This document shows positions 56,494 through 64,000 of a stretch of DNA of 64,000 nt, piece by piece. A program made the translations under genes and the position numbers. Numbering within the stretch: position 1 is the stretch's first letter; each line of letters starts with the position of its first letter. The notes under the pieces were generated by a model that did not search any database, was not told the origin of the DNA, and worked only from the letters and a program-made list of their open reading frames with translations. The DNA is from Pseudomonas sp. N40(2020) (GTDB lineage Bacteria > Pseudomonadota > Gammaproteobacteria > Pseudomonadales > Pseudomonadaceae). The stretch is from the NCBI RefSeq assembly GCF_014472415.1, contig NZ_JACSZV010000003.1, positions 186,001 through 250,000 on the forward strand, given 5' to 3'.

Positions 56494-58106
56494 GCTTCGT
56501 CATCCATTCGGCGACCGGCGAGCCGTCGCCCACGGGTGATCAGTTCAATGAACTGTACCGCGCTCAGGGCGTGCGCAAACAGCCAGCCCTGACCGAACTT
56601 CACGCCCTCGCTGCTGAGCAATTGGGCTTGTGATTCGAGTTCGATTCCTTCGGCAATCACCTTCAAATCCAGCGCCTGCGCCATATGAATGATGTGTGGC
56701 GCGACGCCGCTGCTGGCAGCGTCATGGCCGAGTGCGTCGATGAACGCCTTGTCGATTTTCAGGCAGTCCACCGGCAGTGTTTGCAGGTAGGCGAGGCTGC
56801 AATATCCCGTGCCGAAGTCGTCGATCAATACCTGATGGCCGACATCTCGCAATGCTTGCAGGTTTTCCTTCGCCACCACCACATCAATCAGGCCACGTTC
56901 GGTGACCTCGAACGCAATCTGCTTGGCCGCCACTCTGTGCAGGGTCAGCAGACGCGCCATGACCTGGCCGATGCGCGGCACCATCACGTCACAGGCAGCG
57001 AGGTTGACCGAGATATACAACTGCGGGTTGGCACGCAGCACCGGCCCCAATTGCTCCAGCAAGCGTTGGAGAACGAAGTCGGTCATCTGCCGGATCTGCC
57101 CGGTGTTTTCTGCCAGTGGAATGAACAGGTCGGGGCTGGTCAGCGTGCCGTCCGGACGGCGCCAGCGCAGCAGTGCCTCGGCACCTACACAGTTGCGAGT
57201 GTCGAGGTCGAAGATCGGTTGATAGAGCACCTGCAATTCGCCACGGCGGATGGCGCCGTGCAGCTCGGCGTCCAATGACTGACGCTGGCGCACCAGTAAA
57301 AACACGAAGAAGCCGACGAACGCGCCGAGCAACAGACAGGCCGGAATCATCCACCACCAGATAGCGGGAATGTGCATGCCGGTACGCGGCGTGATCAGTA
57401 CCAGTTGGTATTCCGGGGTGGCGGTGGGCATGCGATAGATCAGTCGCGTCTGGGTGACTTGCAAGGCGTCCTGGCTTTTCGGCGGCCAGTGTTCGGTCGG
57501 TGGCCATGCCTGCGCCTTGCCCAGCACCGGAATCGCGCGGGTGCCATGATCCAGCACCACTAACAGGCTGCTGCCGGGTGACAGGTCGACCATGTCGGTC
57601 AAATGCCCGCGCGAGGTGGCCACGCGAAAATTGCCGCGGCCGAGCATCAGCGCGGCGCGGTTTTCATCGGGTTCGGTGGTGGTGTTCAGCCAATAGCTGT
57701 AGGTCGGGCCTCTGATGTCCGGTGCGCGGACCACCGACAAGCCTTCCTGACGAGGGCGGTTGGAACAGATCCGCGAGGCGTCCATGTAGGCCGCTTCATA
57801 GACAAAGCGATAGTTAAAGGTGACCTGCTGCAGCGTGGCGATCATTTCGTCATCGCAACTGCGCAAAGGCTGGGCTTCGAGATCATCAAGACTTTCGCGC
57901 AATTGGCCGAACAGCTGCTCGAGACGGGCGAGGAAACGCTCGCCCTGGGCGTTCATTTCCTGGCTTTCACTTTGCTCGACCTGACGCATCGCCAAGAACA
58001 TCCCGCCGGCGATCAACAGGCTGGTACTGAGGACAGCCGCGATCATCGCCAAAAACCAGGGGCGATAAAACCAGCTACGCAGCGTCTCTCGGGTAGCAAC
58101 CATCAT
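56490..58106 (-). CDS. c-di-GMP phosphodiesterase, CSS-motif sensor plus EAL domain
   Basis: A 538-residue inner-membrane protein. Two membrane segments (about residues 16-40 and 245-268) frame a periplasmic CSS-motif domain with cysteines in RSCDDE and RICSNRP, which in other members form a redox-sensitive pair. The EAL domain carries AEALLRW, the metal-binding VTERGLIDV and DDFGTGYCSLAYLQTLPVDCLKIDK (landmark), with all catalytic acids I can identify. It would degrade c-di-GMP to pGpG. The start could be either of two adjacent ATGs (58106 or 58103). Confidence 0.92.
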   Translation of the reverse strand: MMVATRETLRSWFYRPWFLAMIAAVLSTSLLIAGGMFLAMRQVEQSESQEMNAQGERFLARLEQLFGQLRESLDDLEAQPLRSCDDEMIATLQQVTFNYRFVYEAAYMDASRICSNRPRQEGLSVVRAPDIRGPTYSYWLNTTTEPDENRAALMLGRGNFRVATSRGHLTDMVDLSPGSSLLVVLDHGTRAIPVLGKAQAWPPTEHWPPKSQDALQVTQTRLIYRMPTATPEYQLVLITPRTGMHIPAIWWWMIPACLLLGAFVGFFVFLLVRQRQSLDAELHGAIRRGELQVLYQPIFDLDTRNCVGAEALLRWRRPDGTLTSPDLFIPLAENTGQIRQMTDFVLQRLLEQLGPVLRANPQLYISVNLAACDVMVPRIGQVMARLLTLHRVAAKQIAFEVTERGLIDVVVAKENLQALRDVGHQVLIDDFGTGYCSLAYLQTLPVDCLKIDKAFIDALGHDAASSGVAPHIIHMAQALDLKVIAEGIELESQAQLLSSEGVKFGQGWLFAHALSAVQFIELITRGRRLAGRRMDDEA

Positions 58107-58179
58107 GGAATATCCGAAGAATTACCAATGAGTTATAGCTGCTGATTGCAATTTCGCCCTGACCGTCGGGCGGGCGTCA

Positions 58180-58962
58180 TTATTTTGTCTGATTGAGTAC
58201 CAGCAGCAGCGCAGCCGTTTGTGCGTCCGGCGTGCCGTCGAAGCGCGAAGGGCGGAAGTGCATCTGGAAGGCCGCGAGGACGTGGCGCGTTGCGACGTCC
58301 AGTTCGCCGGTCTGCGGCGTGTCGTAACCAAGACGCGCCAATTGCCCCTGGAACCAACTGATACTCGGCAGTTCGCTATTGTTGAACAGCGCTTGCTGGC
58401 GTGCCACGGCTTGCTCGTTGGGCCATATGCCCAAGCCTTCGGCGGCGAGACGCTTCCACGGGAACAGCGGGCCCGGATCAAGCTTGCGCAATGGAGCGAT
58501 GTCGCTGTGACCAATGATGTGCCGTGGGCTGATGCCGTTGCGCTTGCTGATGTCCTTGAGCAGGACGATCAGCGATTGAATCTGCGCCTCGCTGTACGGA
58601 TACCAAAGGCGCCCGGTCGGGGTGTCCTTGAAGCCGGGGTTGACGATTTCGATGCCGATCGAGCTTGAGTTCAGCCACGTGCGGCCCTGCCACTGGCTTT
58701 CACCGGCATGCCAGGCGCGCTGGTTTTCGTCCATCAACTTGTAGACGGTGGCGCTCTTGTCGTCGCCGATCAGGTAATGGCTGCTGACTTCACCATGGGT
58801 CAACAGTTGCAGCGAACGCTCCAGCGAAGTCGAGGTGTAATGCACGACCACGAACTGGATGCGGCTGTCGTAATTGACTGAAGGATGGCTGGTGTCATAA
58901 CGCGGGCCGCTGGCGCAACCGGCCAGAACAAGAAGAGACGCGAGGAGGGCAAAGAATTTCAT
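58180..58962 (-). CDS. N-acetylmuramoyl-L-alanine amidase, AmpDh2-like lipoprotein
   Basis: A 260-residue outer-membrane-type lipoprotein: signal peptide with lipobox LAGC, then an Amidase_2 domain with zinc ligands in FVVVHYT and HSDIAPLRKLDPG and the catalytic Glu in SIGIEIVNPG. The last 60 residues are a PG-binding fold (WFQGQLARLGYDTPQTGELD). It cleaves the muramic acid-peptide bond in the cell wall. The gene lies where ampDh2 lies in P. aeruginosa, next to kinB and the GGDEF gene. The start at 58962 gives a standard lipoprotein signal; seven upstream codons are unlikely. Confidence 0.93.
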   Translation of the reverse strand: MKFFALLASLLVLAGCASGPRYDTSHPSVNYDSRIQFVVVHYTSTSLERSLQLLTHGEVSSHYLIGDDKSATVYKLMDENQRAWHAGESQWQGRTWLNSSSIGIEIVNPGFKDTPTGRLWYPYSEAQIQSLIVLLKDISKRNGISPRHIIGHSDIAPLRKLDPGPLFPWKRLAAEGLGIWPNEQAVARQQALFNNSELPSISWFQGQLARLGYDTPQTGELDVATRHVLAAFQMHFRPSRFDGTPDAQTAALLLVLNQTK

Positions 58963-59063
58963 GGCAGAAGGCAGTACACACAAGACAGTAATGCAACAGT
59001 GTAACGTACTGCCTTGCGTGAAGACGGTCAGCGGGCGGATTTAAACAAAATGGAACAATTTGC

Positions 59064-61142
59064 TCAGCCTAGCTCGACGCGATTGCGCCCTGCATTTTTT
59101 GCGCGATAAAGCGCCTGATCGGCTCTTTTCAACACCAGATCACTGTGTTCTCCCGATCTGAACGTCGCCAGGCCCATGGAAATCGTGATCGTCACCCGTT
59201 CGCCTTTGAAGTGGAACGGGCAGGCTTCGATCGCCGCACGCAGGGTTTCCAGCAGTTTCGCTCCGACCGCTGGCGGGGTTGCCGGTAGCAGCAGGACGAA
59301 CTCTTCGCCGCCGAAACGGGCAATGAAATCTGACCCGCGCAGGCGTTTGCGCAACACGGTGGCGATGATCTTCAGCACTTTGTCGCCAGCCAGGTGGCCA
59401 TAGTTGTCATTGATCCGTTTGAAGTGATCAAGGTCGAGCATCGCCAGGCTCAGGGTGTTGCCGTGTTGCTGCCATTGCTTGATCTCATGCTCAAGCCGTT
59501 CGCTCCAGGCCGCGCGGTTTGGCAGGCCGGTGAGCGGGTCGATGAGGGCTTTCTGGCGCTGTTCTTCAAGGTGCTCGCGGAAGCCCTGTGCCTCTTGCTC
59601 CATGTGCGCCACGCGTTCGGACAGACCTTTGAGCCGCGCCGCCACTTCCTGCTCACGGGCGTCGCGCTGTTTCTGGTGTTGATCCATGGTGCCGAGCAAG
59701 CCTTCCAGATGGTTCTCCAGCACCTGCTTGAGGTCATCCAGATCCGCCGCTTCCTGCACGCTGGTCTGCAAACCGTCGACTTGCTCGCGGATCTGCGTGT
59801 CCATCGCCCGCGCCGCCGAGCTGTTGTCGGCATGGCCTTCGCTGGCGGCTTGCAGGTTGCTCTGAAACGCTTCGAGGCGTTCGTTTAGTTGCTGCAAGTA
59901 GGCTTCGAATTCGTGCTGGCCGCTGTCGGTGATGGCCAGCATCAATGTTGCGAGATCGTCGAGGATCGGGATCAGTTCGTACCAGTTCAAGCCGTGTTTC
60001 AGCCGTTCGCGCATGGCCTCGGCTTGCGGACGGTGGCGTTCTGGCAGCGTCAGGTCGTCGAGCAGACCGATCAGCGTGTCCTCGATGTGTTTGGCCACGG
60101 AGCTATAGGACGGCTCCGGGGAATCCGGCAAGGCGAAAAGAATGTCGTGCTCGGCTTGCTCCGGGTCGATGGCAGCCAGTGCCTGAGCAATAGGTTCGGG
60201 CAGGGGCAGGCTGTCGAGGATCAGCGGTGCTGGATCGCCAGGATGAATCAACTCGTCGGGGTTGAAGGCGGCGGGTGGCACTGGAGCCGGAGCCGGAGCC
60301 GGAACGGGGGCTGGTGCTGTAACCGCTGGCTCGATGGCTTCTGCTTCCGTCGGAGCGACGACCGATTCGGAGAAGACCTTGGGCGGAACGAAAGCGACTA
60401 CGTCGGGTTCGGCTTGAAGCTGCGCCGCAGCGTTTGTCGCCTCGATGGCTGCAACGGTCGCAGCTTCTTTGATCGCCGGAGCGACCACTGCTGGCGCAGC
60501 GATGGGGGCTGGGGCGGCTTGCACCGGTTCGGATTCAGGTTCAGGCGCGGCGTGCGGTTGCTCGACGGGTGCGGCCTGCTCAGGCGCAGGAGCAACGGGA
60601 GTCGTCGCCTCCTCACTTTCACGAGTGCCAAACAGCCGCTGCAACAACCCCGGGCGTCCTGGCTCTGCCGGCGTCTCCAACTGACTCAACGCCTTGCCCT
60701 GCAAACCGCTCAGCTCACTCAGCAGTAGCGGCATTTCCCGCGCTTGTCCGACGCGACCATCCAGTTGCTTGGCAAACTTCTTCAGTGGCTGGGCGACCTC
60801 CCGCGGCAGTGGCAACGCCTGCAATTGTGCCACCAGCGAAGTCAGCGCAGTGCTGACCTGATCAATGCGGGTCTCGCGGCGCTGCTCGGAATCGAGCACG
60901 GCTTTTTCCAGGCGTGGCAACAGGGCGGCGAGGCCGGCGTCCATGTCGTCGGTGCGCACTACTTCGCGCATCTCTTTCATGCATTGATCAACCACTCGGT
61001 CGGTGCCTTCGGCCGCCAGCGTGCTGCGCACCAGGCCTCGGCGAAGCAAATCGAGCCGTGCGGCCCAGCGACGTTCGAGCTTGTCCTGTTGTTCGATGCT
61101 TTTGAGGTACTTCTCTTTCCAGCGCTGGGCGTCGTCGCTCAT
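59064..61142 (-). CDS. Diguanylate cyclase (GGDEF) with a long Ala/Pro/Glu-rich region, DgcH-like
   Basis: A 692-residue protein without a membrane segment. The N-terminal 165 residues are helical; residues 170-310 are rich in Ala, Pro, Glu and Val and probably disordered. A coiled-coil region follows (about 330-525). The C-terminal GGDEF domain reads FIARFGGEEFVLLLPA with the acidic metal site LAMLDLDHFKRIND, so it should make c-di-GMP. P. aeruginosa carries dgcH beside dsbA in the same place. It overlaps the stop of the EEP gene by 4 bp. Confidence 0.93.
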   Translation of the reverse strand: MSDDAQRWKEKYLKSIEQQDKLERRWAARLDLLRRGLVRSTLAAEGTDRVVDQCMKEMREVVRTDDMDAGLAALLPRLEKAVLDSEQRRETRIDQVSTALTSLVAQLQALPLPREVAQPLKKFAKQLDGRVGQAREMPLLLSELSGLQGKALSQLETPAEPGRPGLLQRLFGTRESEEATTPVAPAPEQAAPVEQPHAAPEPESEPVQAAPAPIAAPAVVAPAIKEAATVAAIEATNAAAQLQAEPDVVAFVPPKVFSESVVAPTEAEAIEPAVTAPAPVPAPAPAPVPPAAFNPDELIHPGDPAPLILDSLPLPEPIAQALAAIDPEQAEHDILFALPDSPEPSYSSVAKHIEDTLIGLLDDLTLPERHRPQAEAMRERLKHGLNWYELIPILDDLATLMLAITDSGQHEFEAYLQQLNERLEAFQSNLQAASEGHADNSSAARAMDTQIREQVDGLQTSVQEAADLDDLKQVLENHLEGLLGTMDQHQKQRDAREQEVAARLKGLSERVAHMEQEAQGFREHLEEQRQKALIDPLTGLPNRAAWSERLEHEIKQWQQHGNTLSLAMLDLDHFKRINDNYGHLAGDKVLKIIATVLRKRLRGSDFIARFGGEEFVLLLPATPPAVGAKLLETLRAAIEACPFHFKGERVTITISMGLATFRSGEHSDLVLKRADQALYRAKNAGRNRVELG

Positions 61143-62017
61143 TCAGGGGTTCCGCGAGGGGCAGTGCTCAACGCGGGTAATGCATCGGCCGTGAGCGAAC
61201 CCGGCAGACGAATCTCTACCGCGACCGGCAGGTGATCGGAAATGGGTTGGGCCAGCACTTCGACCTTTTCCAGTGTCAGGGTCGGGCTGAGCAAAATATG
61301 ATCAAGGCAGCGCTGAGGGCGCCAGCTGGGGAATGTCGCTTCCACTTGCGGGGCCAGCAAGCCGAGATCGCGTAACGGAGAATGCTGTAGCAGATCGCTG
61401 GCATGGGTGTTCATGTCGCCCATCAACACTTGATGTTTATAGCCACTGATCAGGTCACGAATGTAAGCCAGCTGCAGGCTGCGCACGCGTGCGCCGAGGG
61501 CCAGGTGCATCATCACCACCACCAGTGCTTCCGGGCCTTCGCCGAAGCGCAGCAGAATTGCCCCGCGACCTTTCGGGCCGGGCAGCGGGTGATCTTCAAT
61601 CGCCCACGGGCGCAGACGACTGAGCACGCCGTTGCTGTGCTGGGCCAGTCGACCGAGGTTGCGATTGAGTTGTTGATACCAGTAGGGGAAGGCCCCGAGA
61701 TGAGCCAGGTGTTCGACTTGATTGACATAGCCTGAGCGCAGGCTGCCGCCGTCGGCTTCCTGCAGGGCGACCAGATCGAAGTCGCCGAGCAGGTCGCCAA
61801 TCTTCTGCAAATTGCCTGAGCGCCCGGTGTGCGGCAGCAAATGCTGCCAGCTGCGCGTCAGGTAATGCCGATAACGTTCGGTGCTGATACCGACCTGGAT
61901 GTTGAAACTGAGCAAGCGCAGACGCTGGTCTGCTGGCAGGCCCGTAGACGCCAGGTGATGCTCGTTGACCTGCGGATCATGCAGGCCAACGGTGCGTTCG
62001 GTTTTCCAGCGGCGCAT
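61139..62017 (-). CDS. Endonuclease/exonuclease/phosphatase (EEP) superfamily protein
   Basis: A 292-residue cytosolic hydrolase. EEP motifs are visible: LLSFNIQVGI at residue 34, VALQEADGG near residue 78, HLALGARVRSLQL, LMGDMNTHASD and the closing SDHLPVAVEI with the catalytic Asp-His. The substrate could be a nucleic acid, a phosphoester or a lipid; the sequence does not say. It lies 14 bp after dsbA and is translationally coupled to the GGDEF gene. Confidence 0.9.
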   Translation of the reverse strand: MRRWKTERTVGLHDPQVNEHHLASTGLPADQRLRLLSFNIQVGISTERYRHYLTRSWQHLLPHTGRSGNLQKIGDLLGDFDLVALQEADGGSLRSGYVNQVEHLAHLGAFPYWYQQLNRNLGRLAQHSNGVLSRLRPWAIEDHPLPGPKGRGAILLRFGEGPEALVVVMMHLALGARVRSLQLAYIRDLISGYKHQVLMGDMNTHASDLLQHSPLRDLGLLAPQVEATFPSWRPQRCLDHILLSPTLTLEKVEVLAQPISDHLPVAVEIRLPGSLTADALPALSTAPRGTPE

Positions 62018-62031
62018 GGCGGTTGCCGCGC

Positions 62032-62673
62032 TTAGTTGGCAGCAGCCTTGTTGGTCGCGCGCTCTTTGGCGACCAGTTGGTCGGCCAGTTTCAGAGCCTG
62101 TTCGGCACCGCCGGCGGAGCCGATATCGAAGCGGTACTTGCCGTTGACGATCATGGTTGGAACGCCAGTGATTTCATACTTTTTGGCCAGTTCTTTGGCT
62201 TTTACAATCTGGCCCTTGATGGCGAAAGAGTTGAACGTGGCCAGGAACTTGTCCTTGTCGACGCCTTGGGTGGCGAGGAAGTCAGCCATCTCTTCTGGAG
62301 TAACCAGCTTTTTATGTTGTTTCTGGATGGCTTCGAACACAGCAGCGTGAACCTTGTGCTCGACACCCATCGCTTCCAGCGTCAGGAACATCTGGCCGTG
62401 AGCGTCCCAAGGGCCGCCGAACATGGCAGGAATGCGCACGAAATTCACATCTTTAGGCAGTTTTTCGACCCATGGGTTGATCACCGGCTCAAAGGCGTAG
62501 CAGTGCGGGCAGCCGTACCAGAACAGCTCGACCACTTCGATCTTGCCAGGCTCTGCCACTGGCACCGGGTTAGTCAGTTCAACATAAGGTGCGGCAGGGG
62601 CTTCAGCGGCCTGGGCGGTCACGCCGAACAGGCTGGCAGCGACGAGGGCGGCGCTGATGATCAGATTACGCAT
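62032..62673 (-). CDS. dsbA: Thiol:disulfide interchange protein DsbA
   Basis: A 213-residue periplasmic oxidase that introduces disulfides into secreted proteins, reoxidised by DsbB. A signal peptide (residues 1-22) precedes the thioredoxin fold; the active site is WYGCPHCYAF with Cys55 and Cys58, and the cis-proline loop is EITGVPTMIVNGKYR. A terminator upstream separates it from the cytochrome c4 gene, and its own promoter must lie in 62674-62767. Confidence 0.96.
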   Translation of the reverse strand: MRNLIISAALVAASLFGVTAQAAEAPAAPYVELTNPVPVAEPGKIEVVELFWYGCPHCYAFEPVINPWVEKLPKDVNFVRIPAMFGGPWDAHGQMFLTLEAMGVEHKVHAAVFEAIQKQHKKLVTPEEMADFLATQGVDKDKFLATFNSFAIKGQIVKAKELAKKYEITGVPTMIVNGKYRFDIGSAGGAEQALKLADQLVAKERATNKAAAN

Positions 62674-62768
62674 GCTTTACTCCTGGACAATTTTGGTCGC
62701 CTCGCGCGACCTGTTTTCAGACAGGTCCTGGCGGGCATGAGTTCTGTAGTGTAACGGCAGCGGCCACA

Positions 62769-62796
62769 AAAAAGGGCGGCCAAAGCCACCCTTTTT
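62769..62796 (-). terminator. Rho-independent terminator between cytochrome c4 and dsbA
   Basis: AAAAAGGGCGGC / GCCACCCTTTTT pair with one mismatch and a four-base loop; T5-T6 follow on either strand. Confidence 0.82.
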
Positions 62797-62873
62797 ATAC
62801 TTGCTGCGACGGATTAATCGAGCGTTAACGTTGCAAGAGATGTCCATCGCCTGAAACGCTTGATCCGGGGCCC

Positions 62874-63485
62874 TTAGTGCAGACCTTGAATGTAACTGGA
62901 GACCGCTGCAATGTCTTCGTCGCTCAGGCGTTTGGCGATGGTCTGCATGGTCATGGTGTCGCCGTCGTTGGTGCGGCCGCCTTCTTCCTTGCGGAAGTCG
63001 GTCAGCTGTTTGGCGATGTATTGAGCGTGTTGGCCACCCAGATGCGGGAAACCGGCGGCGGCGTTGCCGGTACCGTTCGGCGAATGGCAACCTGTACAGG
63101 CTGGCAGACCCTTGGTCAGGTTGCCGCCCCGGAACAGCGCTTCACCGCGTGCGACGAGCTTCGGATCGGCGGCGCCGACGCTGCCTTTCTGGCTGGCGAA
63201 GTACGCGGCCATGTCAGCCAGATCCTGATCGCTCAGGTTGGTCAACAGCCCGGTCATTTCCAGAACGACGCGTTTGCCCGACTTGATATCGTGCAGTTGC
63301 TTGGTCAGGTAGCGTTCACCCTGGCCGGCCAGTTTTGGAAAATTTGGCGCCATGCTGTTCCCGTCCGGGCCATGACAGGCTCCGCATACGGCAACTTTTG
63401 CCTGGCCGGCTGCTGCATCACCTGCAGCATGGGCGAAACCTGAGATTCCCACGGTCAACAGCAGACTCACGATCAATTTGTTCAT
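62874..63485 (-). CDS. Dihaem cytochrome c4
   Basis: A 203-residue periplasmic cytochrome with a signal peptide (residues 1-20, cleavage after AHA) and two class I haem domains: CGACH at residues 34-38 and CTGCH near residue 132. Met ligands lie in NSMAPNFPKLAGQG and in TMTMQTIAKRLSD. Cytochromes c4 carry electrons to terminal oxidases. It follows the monohaem cytochrome gene by 32 bp and is the second gene of that pair. Confidence 0.95.
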   Translation of the reverse strand: MNKLIVSLLLTVGISGFAHAAGDAAAGQAKVAVCGACHGPDGNSMAPNFPKLAGQGERYLTKQLHDIKSGKRVVLEMTGLLTNLSDQDLADMAAYFASQKGSVGAADPKLVARGEALFRGGNLTKGLPACTGCHSPNGTGNAAAGFPHLGGQHAQYIAKQLTDFRKEEGGRTNDGDTMTMQTIAKRLSDEDIAAVSSYIQGLH

Positions 63486-63517
63486 CAGCTAATCCAACTA
63501 CGGCTAAGGGTTAAGAG

Positions 63518-63892
63518 TTATGGACCGGGCTTACTCGCGCTCATCCAAAGGATGATGGCCTGGTAATCCTCGGCACTGCAGTCCATGCACAAACCACGCG
63601 GCGGCATCGCCTTGAAACCCTGGGTCACGTGTCGTACCAGCGTCCCCATACCCTTCGCCAACCTCGGCGTCCAGGCTGCCTCATCGCCTCTTTCGGGCGC
63701 CATGGGCAGTTGGCCGGAATGACAGGCACTACAAACACGGTTGTACACGGCTTCCGGATCCTGTGTAGCCTGTGCGCTGTAAAGCGGCATCAAGACTCCG
63801 GTAGCCAGCAGCCATTGAAACGACCTTTTCAGGGTTGAGAGCGTTTTGCGTTCTAATGCGCAATCAAGGTCTGTCGCTCTCGTGTACTTCAT
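63518..63892 (-). CDS. Monohaem cytochrome c5-type protein
   Basis: A 124-residue exported cytochrome. A signal-like segment KRSFQWLLATGVLMPLYSAQA precedes the haem motif VCSACHSG near residue 58; the axial Met is likely in KAMPPRGLCMDC, where two further cysteines occur as in cytochrome c5. The frame is open to 63997, but I take the ATG at 63892, which lies about 30 bp downstream of a TATAAT promoter element; the ribosome site GAAGG touches this ATG, so the start is uncertain. It pairs with cytochrome c4. Confidence 0.82.
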   Translation of the reverse strand: MKYTRATDLDCALERKTLSTLKRSFQWLLATGVLMPLYSAQATQDPEAVYNRVCSACHSGQLPMAPERGDEAAWTPRLAKGMGTLVRHVTQGFKAMPPRGLCMDCSAEDYQAIILWMSASKPGP

Positions 63893-63928
63893 CCTTCGCT
63901 GGGACAAAGCACACACAAAATCTGCGGC

Positions 63929-63934
63929 ATTATA
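63929..63934 (-). promoter_or_regulatory. -10 element of the cytochrome promoter
   Basis: TATAAT on the minus strand, 37 bp before the chosen cytochrome start; the -35 element is not clear. Confidence 0.5.
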
Positions 63935-64000
63935 TACTGGCGTCACTGAAACGGAAGCGACACCGCGTTCCGCGCCCATTCCCGGCGCCGCCCACATCGG

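Overview
The window is chromosomal DNA of a Pseudomonas, most likely of the P. fluorescens group. It begins inside dnaN, so dnaA and oriC lie just beyond the left edge. The left half keeps the gene order I remember for the start of Pseudomonas chromosomes: dnaN-recF-gyrB, a divergent two-component pair, plsC-gmhB-glyS-glyQ, tag, lpxL, pilZ, trkA-rsmB-fmt, def, a LysM protein, dprA, tsaC, qor, hemF, aroE, a SulP transporter and the choline-O-sulfate genes (substrate-binding protein, betC, LysR regulator), ending near 34.5 kb. The base composition, REP-like palindromes and many TTATCCACA boxes fit that origin-proximal setting.

From 34.5 to 37.6 kb the content is accessory: an NAD(P)-binding protein, a DOPA-dioxygenase-like protein, a GFA protein and an AT-richer two-gene unit (AAA ATPase plus a small possible nuclease). 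From 37.9 kb to the right end the genes match those I remember from the other side of the origin in P. aeruginosa PAO1: citMHS transporter, TerC, Na/Pi symporter, M16 peptidase, DUF2914, an Mla-like lipid-transport operon, SpmA-SpmB, gltP, ivy, a DUF1328 protein, algB-kinB, EAL, AmpDh2-like amidase, GGDEF, EEP phosphatase, dsbA and two cytochromes c. The window therefore seems to cross an ancestral rearrangement junction near 34.5-37.9 kb.

The most unusual part is a five-gene block at 21197-26267 between tsaC and qor, which I remember as adjacent in PAO1. It encodes a LuxI/FeeM-like acyltransferase fold, a haem-oxygenase-like (probable diiron) oxidase, a BtaA-like (DUF3419) 3-amino-3-carboxypropyl transferase, a CqsA-like alpha-oxoamine synthase and a PaaK-like adenylating ligase. 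The genes overlap or nearly touch, all on the + strand, and look like one small-molecule pathway that I cannot match to a known product. Second candidate: the ATPase plus putative PD-(D/E)XK protein at 36013-37529, which resembles two-gene phage-defence modules.

Other points: about 15 perfect DnaA boxes between 5.3 and 34.3 kb and none that I noticed to the right; a 32-bp hairpin made of two DnaA boxes; a histidine kinase that seems to lack the CHASE2 sensor expected of its architecture; a possible Hfq/Crc CA-motif with a leader ORF before citMHS; and a 706-bp intergenic region with opposing terminators before gltP. I saw no tRNA, rRNA, CRISPR array, transposase or prophage genes.
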